Shown one piece after another: positions 18,138-26,298 of a stretch of 58,810 nt of DNA. Where the stretch lies: contig CAIVAU010000022.1 in assembly GCA_903903925.1 (NCBI GenBank), positions 1 to 58,810 of the forward strand. The letters are read 5' to 3'. Origin of the DNA: an uncultured cyanobacterium. Its GTDB lineage: Bacteria > Cyanobacteriota > Cyanobacteriia > Cyanobacteriales > Nostocaceae. The notes under the pieces are model-generated. The model was not told the origin of the DNA and searched no databases. It saw only the letters and a program-made list of their open reading frames with translations. Positions within the stretch are counted from its first letter, which is position 1, and each line of letters opens with the position of its first letter. The position numbers were made by a program, and so were the translations under genes.

Positions 18138-19160
18138 TTAAGATTGCCGATCGCCTCTTTTGCGTTTTAAACGTTTGGGTTGTGTAAAGCGTCGCATTAA
18201 GCGACTGATCCAGTTAGAGGATAACGGTTGTTTCCTTGTTTGAGCCTTTTGGTTGAGTTTATTCTCCTGTTGTAAATTCTTTTTCTTATTTAGAGGGATA
18301 GCGTTCTCATCCGGAACGATGCGAGAACCGTATTTTTTAGCATAAACTTGGGTAAATTCCGCACCAAAAAACAGAATTTGGGCAGTATAGTAAACCCAAA
18401 CCAAGAGAACTACTATTGAACCAGCTGCTCCGTAAGTTGAGCCAAAACTGCTATTACCTAGATATTCTCCTAACAGAAACCTGCCGATAGAGAACAATAG
18501 AGCAGTCAGTGCAGCCCCAGTCAAAACATCACTCCAAGTGATTTTCACATCTGGCAGGACTTTAAAAATCAGTCCAAAAAGTATAGTTGTGACACCAAAA
18601 CCAAGAATAAAGTTGACAACATGCCAGAGAAAATCGACACCTGGTACTATGTTTTTAAAGTAATTAACTAGCGCTGCTAAAACAGCGCTAATCACAAGAG
18701 AAACGAGGAGCAAAAAGCCAATACCTAGCACCATAGCAAACGACAAAAAGCGTTGGCGAATGATATTTTTCACAGCCCGTCCTGGTTTCGGCTGTACGTC
18801 CCAAATTGTATTGATGGCATTTTGCAGTTCGGTAAATACGCCAGTAGCACCAAATAGCAGGATAACTATGCTAATAATAGAGGCGATAGTACCTTGTCGT
18901 GGTTTACTGGCATTTTGAATCGCTGTTTGGATGACTTGCGCTGCAGCAGAACCCACTAAACCGCGAAGTTCGTTCTCAATTGCACCCCTTGCCGCATCCT
19001 CGCCAAAGACCGCTCCGGCGATCGCAATGACAATAATCAGTAATGGGGCGATGGAAAAAATCGTATAATAAGCCAAAGCTGCCGCTAATCGCGACGCTTT
19101 ATCTTGACTCCATTGGCTAAATGTTTCTTGAAATAGCCACAAAATCGCCTTAAAATTCAT
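18138..19160 (-). CDS. YihY/BrkB-family membrane protein
   Basis: A 340-residue inner-membrane protein of the YihY (formerly 'BrkB/RNase BN') family. After the amphipathic start (FSQWSQDKASRLAAALAYYT) come about six membrane segments: IFSIAPLLIIVIAIAGAVF, the segment around SIISIVILLFGATGVF, VLGIGFLLLVSLVISAVLA, LGFGVTTILFGLIFKVLPD, DVLTGAALTALLFSIGRFLL and SIVVLLVWVYYTAQILFFGA. The C-terminal 55 residues are Lys/Arg/Gln-rich and cytoplasmic. The signatures ALAYYTIFSIAPLL and WVYYTAQILFFGAEFTQVYA are diagnostic. Family function is unresolved; a role in envelope permeability has been suggested. Confidence 0.9.
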   Translation of the reverse strand: MNFKAILWLFQETFSQWSQDKASRLAAALAYYTIFSIAPLLIIVIAIAGAVFGEDAARGAIENELRGLVGSAAAQVIQTAIQNASKPRQGTIASIISIVILLFGATGVFTELQNAINTIWDVQPKPGRAVKNIIRQRFLSFAMVLGIGFLLLVSLVISAVLAALVNYFKNIVPGVDFLWHVVNFILGFGVTTILFGLIFKVLPDVKITWSDVLTGAALTALLFSIGRFLLGEYLGNSSFGSTYGAAGSIVVLLVWVYYTAQILFFGAEFTQVYAKKYGSRIVPDENAIPLNKKKNLQQENKLNQKAQTRKQPLSSNWISRLMRRFTQPKRLKRKRGDRQS

Positions 19161-19432
19161 CTTATATTATCTCACGATACGTTGAAAAACCGTACGCCAA
19201 AAGACCAAGTCAGAAAAACGAGCGGGCAGTTAAAACCGCTTTCTTAAAAATTGAGTGTTACAGAATCTACTTGCTCCCTAGTCTAATTTATACCAAATAC
19301 CCCAAATCTGCCGCATCTTTCCCAAGGCATTGATAGAGCATCCTTGAGGTAGATTTAGAGATGGGCACCCCAGCGCTGCCACTTCCGAAAATTAGATCCA
19401 TCGCTGAGTGCTAACCCGATTTGATGCTGTAC

Positions 19433-20314
19433 TCATGAAATAGCAACCTGTTGTTTTTCAGTTAAACACATGGCAATGCCTTTTTCATAATAAGCAGCTT
19501 CGTTAATAAAGACTGGATAAACTGTTGATTTGCCTTCATAGGCGATCGCTTTACCATCAAAGGTGAGAAATATCGGATCACCTGGATTAAGAGGTTCATA
19601 GTCCCGATACTGTAGATCTTGGTGAATCATTGCCTGAATTTCTCCATGTTCATTTCTCGGGTAGTCAATGACCCCCACATATTGATAGAGAGTTAACGTG
19701 TCGTGAGTCTGTGGAATGATACCTTGATTGCATCCTTCTAAATAATCTAAAATTGTATAAACCAGTTCCTCAGTTTTCTGAAACAATTCAGCATTCAGAA
19801 CACCTTGAGGGACGGGCCCCACCTCAATCACAAAACCAAACTCGCAGAGGGAACGGAGTAAAGTACTTTCTTGATGGGGTTCTGTCCAACAAACCTTCAC
19901 TAGGGGATTAATTGAGTTCAGATAGGCAGCTAACCGAAGATTAGAAGGACATTGGTTACCTAGCATAATGCTTAGTCCCATGTTTGCAGTTGTAGTATGC
20001 AAATCCACAATCACATCTATCTGGGATTTACCTTGCAGTCCCAGCAGTTGGTAAATAGCTTTTGCCCGAGTCTCTTCATAACTTGAGAGCATCGGATCTT
20101 GCAGGTTTTGACTTTTAAAGCAACGATTCAAGTCCTTGTCAATGTAACGCCTACCTTCCTTAAAAGCTTTGGGATTAGCTAATAATGTTAGAGTTTCAAA
20201 ACTAGGTCGCTGAATCACGTGAGGAAACTGGTCAAACTTTTTGATCAGGTATGCTCCGATGAATTCATTCCCGTGGGTTCCGCCAACGATCGCAACCCGA
20301 TTGATCTGGTTCAT
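19433..20314 (-). CDS. Aspartoacylase-family zinc hydrolase
   Basis: A 293-residue AstE/AspA-type M14 metallo-carboxypeptidase relative that would deacylate N-acyl-aspartate or a similar amino acid. Motifs: the zinc-binding [10 protein letters not shown] (His and Glu, about residue 10), [20 protein letters not shown] (substrate Arg/Asn pair, about 55-75), the zinc-ligand His in [14 protein letters not shown] (about 110), and the catalytic Glu region [15 protein letters not shown]. The start is ATG 20314, backed by a strong AAAGGAG about 10 bases upstream; the frame runs open to 20344. Cyanobacteria use such enzymes for release of amino acids; the true substrate is unknown. Confidence 0.88.
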   Translation of the reverse strand: MNQINRVAIVGGTHGNEFIGAYLIKKFDQFPHVIQRPSFETLTLLANPKAFKEGRRYIDKDLNRCFKSQNLQDPMLSSYEETRAKAIYQLLGLQGKSQIDVIVDLHTTTANMGLSIMLGNQCPSNLRLAAYLNSINPLVKVCWTEPHQESTLLRSLCEFGFVIEVGPVPQGVLNAELFQKTEELVYTILDYLEGCNQGIIPQTHDTLTLYQYVGVIDYPRNEHGEIQAMIHQDLQYRDYEPLNPGDPIFLTFDGKAIAYEGKSTVYPVFINEAAYYEKGIAMCLTEKQQVAIS

Positions 20315-20413
20315 GAAGATAACTCCTTTATAGCGAGCAGTCATTGGCGCTCAACACCTCTAGCTTACCCGTCACCTGCTACTCGTTACCACAATAGACA
20401 AGAGCCATCTATA

Positions 20414-20959
20414 CTATGTATCCAATACTTTTTGAACTGCAGAAGCATTTAAGCGGTAAAACACGTGGGGTAGACCAACGTGGACAATATTGCGTTCATA
20501 TTTGAATCCTAGTTTCTCCATGACTCGCTGCGATGCAAGGTTGGTTGTTAGAGTAAAGCAAACCACATCTGGTAACTCAAGTTGCTCAAAACCCACCTTC
20601 AAGATTGCTTCACCCATCTCAGTCGCCAATCCTTTACCCCAAAATTCGGACATCAGGGCATACGCTAACTCCACTTCATGGTTACCGCCCAGATAAGTTT
20701 TCCTTAAACCGCCGCGACCGACCAATTGACCGTCTACATTGTCTCGAAACACCCACAACCCAAATCCATAACGATCCCAATGTTCCAGGTTTTTCTGGAG
20801 AACTTGCCGTGTCTCATTGTCAGAAAGAACGCCACCGTGGGCTGTCAGAGTAGCCATAACTTTGGGATCTTGATGCATCCGGCAAAAATCCCCAAAATGC
20901 TTAGCTTGCAGGCGTTCGGCAAATAGGCGTTGAGTATTAAATGTTTCTATTGATTGCAT
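20414..20959 (-). CDS. GNAT-family N-acetyltransferase (RimJ-like)
   Basis: About 181 residues with the GNAT fold of the Acetyltransf_3 (RimJ/RimL) group: ETFNTQRLFAERLQAKHFGDF at the start, GFGLWVFRDNVDGQLVGRGGL (strands 2-4), VELAYALMSEFWGKGLATE (motif A, acetyl-CoA binding) and TTNLASQRVMEKLGFKYERN (motif B). The acceptor could be a ribosomal protein N-terminus or a small amine. I use ATG 20959; the frame is open to 21007. No ribosome binding site stands out. Confidence 0.85.
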   Translation of the reverse strand: MQSIETFNTQRLFAERLQAKHFGDFCRMHQDPKVMATLTAHGGVLSDNETRQVLQKNLEHWDRYGFGLWVFRDNVDGQLVGRGGLRKTYLGGNHEVELAYALMSEFWGKGLATEMGEAILKVGFEQLELPDVVCFTLTTNLASQRVMEKLGFKYERNIVHVGLPHVFYRLNASAVQKVLDT

Positions 20960-21208
20960 ACTAGCTATTATGCCAATTTTTTGACACTTTTTCCTCATTC
21001 GAGCCAATTTCCCGGATTAAATTCTGGATATGAGATTGGTATTCACTTTTAAAAGCCTGTTACCTATACATATCATACCACAACACGAACGGATTGTAGT
21101 CAATTCCTGGCAGCAGACCACGTCTGGTAACCGATTGATATAGGGGATCTGCTATACTCAGAAGCTAATCAACCTGACATGCGGGAGCGAAGGTACAGTC
21201 TTTAGCCC

Positions 21209-22612
21209 CTATTTCCGACTCAGATCAACCTCAAATACCCCTTTAAAATAATTATGATATAACTGACAACGCGGTTCTACTTCATTACCTATAAGCTTCA
21301 CCAAACCCATACTTTGCAACTGATAAGCTGATATTGGTTCCACCCGCACAGGCTTAGGAGAATGAATCACCGCTTGAAAAGCTGTCATTAATGTCGGTTC
21401 ATATTGCAAGCTCAACCAATATTCCCGCAAATGATGACGATAAATACCCGCATCTGTGGAAGCCTCTGCCAACAATTTTTCTAGGGTCATATCTGGGTAA
21501 ATTTTCAGGTGAGAGAATGCCTGCTGCAACAAATAAGGATGACCGCCTACCAGTTGCATTAAGGAATCTACTAAAGATGAATCTTCCGCTAATCCATATT
21601 GTTGGGCAAATACCTGAACTTCTTCTTGAGTTAATTCTGGTAACTCTATGGGTAATCCCACATTAAAGGGTGATTGATTAATATTCAGGCGAATATAAAC
21701 ATCTGTAGCATGAGCGATCGCTAATCGCAACTTTTTCCAATTTAACCGAGTTCTCGCTTTCTCATACCAAGAACGCAACAACCCAAAAAAATCTTCATAG
21801 ACTTCAGGATAAGGGAAAAGCGCATCCACATCATCCAAGTATAAAACGAGAGGACTCTCTTCCGCTGCCAAGAGGTATTCTTCTAAATAAGTTGTGCAAC
21901 TTACCTTAGCGCCCATACCCTCTTCATCCCAATATTGATCTAACTGATTGGGTAACTTAAGTTCTCGGCTAAGATTGAGGCAGAACCAACGCAAAAATTT
22001 ATTTAGGTTAGTCAGATGAGTTTGCCGATCTGCCATCTCTAAACTTAAACTGACTCTACGATAGCCCTCCTTCCCTATCTTAGCTAATACCCGTTCCATG
22101 AGTGAAGTTTTACCCATTAATTTAGATGCTTTTACCCGAATTAGAGAACCAGGTTGCAACAGGATTTCATAGCAGAGAAATTCAATAGCAAAACGCTCCA
22201 CATACAATTCGGAAGTCGCAAGATATTGTTTGTCTGGGCTGAAATAGGTTGGAGATGGTGATTTTTTTAGCTTACCATTGCACTTTAGATTATTAATCGT
22301 GATTAATTGTGGGCTTGCCAAGCAATATTCATCTATGAATTGCTTATTCATAAATCGTTTTAGAGCTTCCTGGAAATTACTTTTCTTAACTTTTTCTCCT
22401 AAAGCTTCTGTTAGTATTTTCCAAAGTTTGGGTGCGACATCTTGACTAATATAGCTTGTTGCATACTTATTTTTAGCCGCAATTTTATCATATCCTTCTC
22501 GTTCACAAGCTCCTTTAATTACAATTATTTCAATATCAGTTAAATTTCTATAGAACTTTGTCAAGACTGCTCGATTAGCGATTTCTATTGCCTTATCTAA
22601 ATTAAAATTCAT
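21209..22612 (-). CDS. VMAP-type N-terminal HTH protein with AAA-like (AAA_35) ATPase
   Basis: A 467-residue protein. Residues of about 1-90 match the N-terminal helix-turn-helix of vWA-MoxR-associated proteins (MNFNLDKAIEIANRAVLTKF, IIVIKGACEREGYDKIA, then KLWKILTEALGEKVKKSNF). Residues of about 130-467 are the AAA-like domain found across cyanobacteria: entry LYVERFAIEFLCYEILLQPG, a P-loop variant RVKASKLMGKTSLMERV, Walker B LVLYLDDVDALFP, sensor region RLAIAHATDVYIRLN, and the family segment NQSPFNVGLPIELPELT. In this P-loop the first Gly of the classic GxxxxGKT is replaced by Lys (KASKLMGKT). Related multidomain proteins are thought to act in signalling or conflict systems. Upstream are relics of a similar gene. 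Confidence 0.8.
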   Translation of the reverse strand: MNFNLDKAIEIANRAVLTKFYRNLTDIEIIVIKGACEREGYDKIAAKNKYATSYISQDVAPKLWKILTEALGEKVKKSNFQEALKRFMNKQFIDEYCLASPQLITINNLKCNGKLKKSPSPTYFSPDKQYLATSELYVERFAIEFLCYEILLQPGSLIRVKASKLMGKTSLMERVLAKIGKEGYRRVSLSLEMADRQTHLTNLNKFLRWFCLNLSRELKLPNQLDQYWDEEGMGAKVSCTTYLEEYLLAAEESPLVLYLDDVDALFPYPEVYEDFFGLLRSWYEKARTRLNWKKLRLAIAHATDVYIRLNINQSPFNVGLPIELPELTQEEVQVFAQQYGLAEDSSLVDSLMQLVGGHPYLLQQAFSHLKIYPDMTLEKLLAEASTDAGIYRHHLREYWLSLQYEPTLMTAFQAVIHSPKPVRVEPISAYQLQSMGLVKLIGNEVEPRCQLYHNYFKGVFEVDLSRK

Positions 22613-22667
22613 AATTTAAGATTAAGAGTGAAAAAACTAGTAATCGTAACGCGAACAGGCGTAGGAC

Positions 22668-22710
22668 GGGCAGTTTGCTCAAGTCGGGAAACCCGCCCAC
22701 CCAACTGCCC
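22668..22710. repeat. Inverted repeat GGGCAGTT/AACTGCCC
   Basis: GGGCAGTT (22668-22675) is mirrored by AACTGCCC (22703-22710), with an inner GGGAAACCC stem. A small GCGCCAAGAGGCGC hairpin follows at about 22724-22737. They lie between the ATPase gene and the decayed YcaO gene. Confidence 0.5.
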
Positions 22711-22753
22711 TCATGAATGCGACGCGCCAAGAGGCGCAGTCAAATAAAATATG

Positions 22754-23103
22754 CTACGATTGGTCAACCTCCGTTAAAGCTCGACTAATAGCCAGCTTGG
22801 GATCAAAATGAATACCATAACCCAGGATAATATCTTCTACCTCTTTATCCGTTCTGCAACTAATCGCCGCAAAGGTCAGAATATTTAGGCTACTAGTAAT
22901 ATCTAATACTCATAGCTTCCTGTCAATACCTTGAGAATATTTCTTCAAACTTTCAAAATAAGGCTCATGGAAACATGGAAACTGTCTAAATCTACCTAGA
23001 ATTTTGGCAGAACATTATACCACTACAAGGCCACGCAATCCCGTTCAACTAATTCCATAAATCCTTGGAAAATTACTTCTTCGAGTGTGAAGAGAGGGGC
23101 GAT
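22754..23103 (-). pseudogene. Decayed SagD-type YcaO cyclodehydratase gene fragment
   Basis: Read on the minus strand, the region gives in one frame EEVIFQGFMELVERDCVAL, stop, WYN..., then after a stop PYFESLKKYSQGIDRKL, stop (TGA), VLDITSSLNILTFAAIS, RTDKEVEDIILGYG and HFDPKLAISRALTEVDQ before a terminal stop at 22754-22756. These segments match, in order, the conserved LEEAIxQGxxELVERDxVALWW, RELWVLDITSDLxIPTF and GFGAHxDPxIAxxRALTExNQ blocks of SagD-like YcaO proteins. YcaO enzymes form azolines from Cys, Ser or Thr in RiPP peptides. Two of the three in-frame stops replace conserved Trp codons. The N-terminal and extreme C-terminal parts are missing. Confidence 0.75.
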
Positions 23104-23230
23104 CGCCTGATCTTGTAGGTAGGACTAGCCCTTTCAAAGTGGGTAAAATTTTTGTCCAAGAATTTTTCGACTCTCTGTGTTCTCTGTGCCTCTGTGGTTC
23201 AATAAATTTGATGTGGATATAGATTTTGGC

Positions 23231-23398
23231 ATGAATAAAGGTTCACTATCTTCAATTTTAAATCCTTGCAATTCGATAGCTCGACCGATATTAAAGGGGG
23301 TAGAATAGTGTTTATTTTGAATCAAATCTCAAGGTGAAGCGACTCCCAACAAAGCAAACGATAATCGCCTATAGGCTGGCTTGAGTTTGGCAAACATT
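23231..23398 (-). pseudogene. Decayed AAA-like (AAA_35) ATPase gene fragment
   Basis: On the minus strand the frame reads MFAKLKPAYRRLSFALLGVA, SP, a TGA stop, then DLIQNKHYSTPFNIGRAIEL and QGFKIEDSEPL. This is the conserved sensor block of cyanobacterial AAA-like ATPases (LLGVATPSDLIQDKxxTPFNIGxAIELxGF), related to but distinct from the intact protein at 21209-22612 (which has NQSPFNVGLPIEL). Neither P-loop nor Walker B survives. It is followed on the minus strand by a CTCTGTGxTCTCTGTGCCTCTGTGG dispersed repeat (23171-23199). The whole span 23104-23573 has no intact gene. Confidence 0.7.
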
Positions 23399-23504
23399 GG
23401 TATTTTTATATATGTTTTAGATGCTTAATGGGCTTTTGCGCCGTTTTAAATGGTATGTTTATTTATACATCCACCGTACCAGTGTTATATTATACTTCTA
23501 AATC

Positions 23505-23543
23505 GTAAATTAATTTACATGGAAAAGCGTATAACCGTATACT
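23505..23543 (+). promoter_or_regulatory. Candidate NtcA-type promoter of the ECF sigma gene
   Basis: GTAAATTAATTTAC (23505-23518) is a perfect GTA-N8-TAC palindrome. A -10-like TATACT lies at 23538-23543, 19 bases later (the canonical spacing is 20-24). A start about 7 bases further would give a leader of about 25-35 bases. The spacing is slightly short, so the call is tentative. Confidence 0.4.
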
Positions 23544-23585
23544 AGATGTGCCTCGAAATATTAGGAAAAATAGTTGAAAGACCTA

Positions 23586-24461
23586 ATGTTATATCTAGAA
23601 CAATCTACCCATAAGACAGATGACCACGAAAATAGCTCTTTCCTTGGCGAAAAAGCCGAAATAGAAGTGAAATTAGAGAAGCCCTCTGAACCGATATGTC
23701 TTGCTCAAAATCAGCGTGCAGACTTCTGGAAGTTATGGCTACACTATCAAAATTATCTTTATCAGCGCTGCCTCACTTGGATGGGGGGGAACCAGACAGA
23801 TGCTGAAGACGCACTCAGTCGAGCATCTATCAAAGCTTGGGAAAAATGGCAAGATTACGGTGAGAATATTGTCAATACCAAAGCATGGATGACTCGGCTT
23901 ACCTATAACCTCTGCATGGATATGCATCGAGAGCGGATCAAAATGGTGAAAATAATTGCTGAAGTAGAGGATATGGTTGATTCCAACGTCCCATCTCCAG
24001 AGTTAAGCCTGCTTGAATCCGAGAGGGATGGGTACATACGCAGTGCCATTGGCACCCTTCCAGCCAAATTGCGTACTCCATTTATCCTGCGCCACTATCA
24101 GGACATGTCATATCAAGAGATTGCTCAACAACTGGCTCTTACTACTGATAATATACGCAAACGAGTGCAGCTAGGGCGAAGTATTCTGCAACAGCAATTG
24201 AATAAGTATTTTTCTGGAGAGAATAACTTTTTCCTTCCTCCTTTAAATGCCTCTTCCAAGCACCTGCAAGAGGGAAAAGCCACTGATCAGGAGGATTTTT
24301 CTGCGACCTTCATCAGAGGGCTTGAGGAAAGCTCTACTTTAGAAACCCTAACGAAGTTGGAATGTATACCAGGTAAAATCAATTATAGGGTCACTGCGAC
24401 ATGTCTCGAAACACTTTCACATGCGTGGTCAAGTTCACCCACTCTTCTGGAGTGGATCTGA
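23586..24461 (+). CDS. ECF-like RNA polymerase sigma-70 factor
   Basis: About 291 residues. Region 2: LWLHYQNYLYQRCLTWMGGN, then AEDALSRASIKAWEKWQDYG and AWMTRLTYNLCMDMHRE (core binding and -10 recognition). Region 4: IGTLPAKLRTPFILRHYQDM followed by SYQEIAQQLALTTDNIRKRV and a helix (the -35-binding helix-turn-helix). The C-terminal 85 residues are an extension with no recognised domain. There is no anti-sigma gene nearby; instead a TPR protein gene overlaps its end by 61 bases, suggesting that the TPR protein is its partner or effector. Start: ATG 23586 or TTG 23574, which is closer to AGGAAAA; not resolved. Confidence 0.85.
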   Translation: MLYLEQSTHKTDDHENSSFLGEKAEIEVKLEKPSEPICLAQNQRADFWKLWLHYQNYLYQRCLTWMGGNQTDAEDALSRASIKAWEKWQDYGENIVNTKAWMTRLTYNLCMDMHRERIKMVKIIAEVEDMVDSNVPSPELSLLESERDGYIRSAIGTLPAKLRTPFILRHYQDMSYQEIAQQLALTTDNIRKRVQLGRSILQQQLNKYFSGENNFFLPPLNASSKHLQEGKATDQEDFSATFIRGLEESSTLETLTKLECIPGKINYRVTATCLETLSHAWSSSPTLLEWI

Positions 24462-26020
24462 ATGCTCACTTAATCTTAAATGATAAACCTACCCGATACA
24501 CCCAGAAGCTGAAAACGCTGACTAATTACGTGAAACATTATCCTTCAGGATGGAAGAAGCGTTTAGAACTAGCTGAACTGTTGTACAGTCTGGGAAATTG
24601 GCAACAGGCGGTAGAAGAATATCGGCAAGTTCTTCAGCGCCAGCCTCAATTGATGGAGGTGCAGTTGCATCTGGGGAAAATTCTGTCCCTGATGGGAAGA
24701 AACCCAGAGGCGATCGCAGTTTATCAAAGCGCTTTAAGATTATCCTGCAATGTTGCCACTCAGCACCATTTGAATGGATTAATCGCAATCTGTCAGGATC
24801 TGCCACAGCAAGCCCTGAGGTTGTTCGAGTCTGCGGTCTCCATAGAACCTGATAACCCATCTCACTGGCATCCCCTAGCGCAGCTTCACTTAGAAACACA
24901 ATCCTTTGATGCTGCCCTACGTGCCTTTGATACCATTTTATCTCTCAACCCAAATGACGTTCTTGCCTTGAATCATAGTTATGAACCTTTGTTAGCTACA
25001 GGTCAATTTCAGGAAGCACAGCGCCGACTGGAGTTAGCTTTAAAGCTCAGCACCAATTGCCATACTCTGCAAAAGCTAGCGGCTCATCGCTGTCATCAAG
25101 GATTAGTGTCAGGTGAAGCTGGGAAACAGACAAAACGACTTATTCGAGATGCTTTAGACTTAGCTCCTGATTCTGCTAACGTTCATCAGGTTTTGTCCCT
25201 ACATCACAGTTGTCGAGGTGAATGGGAAAAAGGGGTGGTTGTGTTGCAAAAGTTCACAGAGCAGCATCCCAACAATCCCAGTGGTTGGTATCACTATGCT
25301 CAGTGTCTCTTCCAGACAGGCAATTCAGAAACTGCTGCTGAGGCGATTCTGAAAGCTCATAGACTGTACCAGAGCGATCGCAAAATCTATCAAGCGCTGT
25401 GCGAGATTTTGCCGAGTGCTCAGAGATTGGAGGAATTAGAGTTAACCTCTCCCACCTCTTTACTCAAGCAGATGCTGGAGCGTTTTCCTCAATACTGGAG
25501 TGTCTGGGTCAGTGTCGGGCGAGTCTTAGTAGAAAACTTTCAAGATATAGAGCAAGGTTGCATGATTGCTGCTACTGGATCACAACTTGAGCCTCAGTTA
25601 GCCCATGCTTGGTTTCGTTATGGTCGGGTACTTGCTCTTGCTGGGAGACATCAAAAGGCGATCGCCGCACTAGAGAAGGGATGGCAGAGGTTGATTGATT
25701 CGCGTCAAGCCTTCGGCTTATCGCACCAGGGAGGCGATTTACAATCGGTGTCAGCATCTGTGTGGCTAGGGGAGAGTTATCAAGCCCTAGGTGAAGAAGC
25801 TAGTAGTCGGCGCTGGCTGCAAGAGGCGTTACACTATACCAAAGTTCTGATGGAGTTTAACCCCACAACTGCCTGTTACTGGCAAGGAAGAGTGTTGTTG
25901 GGCTTGGGAGATGTCACAGATGCAGTACAAGTTTATTGTGATGCTCTTGCTCGACACTTACCTTATCCTGCTCGTCAAGAGGTTCAGGATGCTTTGCAGA
26001 TGTATCATGCTGTTCGTTAG
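24401..26020 (+). CDS. Tetratricopeptide repeat protein
   Basis: A 539-residue soluble protein made of TPR-like helical pairs from about residue 40 to the end, e.g. WKKRLELAELLYSLGNWQQA, AIAVYQSALRLSCNVATQHH, SHWHPLAQLHLETQSFDAA, GWYHYAQCLFQTGNSETAAE and HAWFRYGRVLALAGRHQKAI. No signal peptide is present, so it is cytoplasmic. It begins within the sigma factor gene (61-base overlap in a different frame); a GTG at 24452 could be the true start, which would shorten the overlap. It probably acts with the sigma factor in the same transcript. A strong terminator follows 18 bases after the stop. Confidence 0.82.
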   Translation: MSRNTFTCVVKFTHSSGVDLNAHLILNDKPTRYTQKLKTLTNYVKHYPSGWKKRLELAELLYSLGNWQQAVEEYRQVLQRQPQLMEVQLHLGKILSLMGRNPEAIAVYQSALRLSCNVATQHHLNGLIAICQDLPQQALRLFESAVSIEPDNPSHWHPLAQLHLETQSFDAALRAFDTILSLNPNDVLALNHSYEPLLATGQFQEAQRRLELALKLSTNCHTLQKLAAHRCHQGLVSGEAGKQTKRLIRDALDLAPDSANVHQVLSLHHSCRGEWEKGVVVLQKFTEQHPNNPSGWYHYAQCLFQTGNSETAAEAILKAHRLYQSDRKIYQALCEILPSAQRLEELELTSPTSLLKQMLERFPQYWSVWVSVGRVLVENFQDIEQGCMIAATGSQLEPQLAHAWFRYGRVLALAGRHQKAIAALEKGWQRLIDSRQAFGLSHQGGDLQSVSASVWLGESYQALGEEASSRRWLQEALHYTKVLMEFNPTTACYWQGRVLLGLGDVTDAVQVYCDALARHLPYPARQEVQDALQMYHAVR

Positions 26021-26038
26021 TTTTTACGTAAAGTTATG

Positions 26039-26080
26039 AATGGTGAAACCCCAGCTATGACTGGGTTTTCACCATTTTAG
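26039..26080 (+). terminator. Rho-independent terminator of the sigma-TPR operon
   Basis: AATGGTGAAACCCCAG (26039-26054) pairs with CTGGGTTTTCACCATT (26061-26076) over 16 positions with one mismatch, followed by TTT. It lies directly after the TPR gene. Confidence 0.85.
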
Positions 26081-26298
26081 TCAGCATTTTAGCGATGTCA
26101 GAAGCGACCTGAAAGCGATCAGTTCTGTAAATAAGACGATCTGAAGAGGCAATTTGTGAATTTTTTCGAGTTATACTAAAAAAAGCTGCCCGTCTTGACA
26201 CTCCGTCTCAGATGTGTAGGGGATCTGCTATACTCAAAGGCTGGAAGATACGGTAAACATACTGGTTTTCCGGATTTTATCACAGCGGAGGTATAGGG

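Noticed and set aside
24522..24899. A 125-codon minus-strand frame inside the TPR gene
   Set aside because: Antisense to a gene with clear TPR periodicity; no ribosome site.
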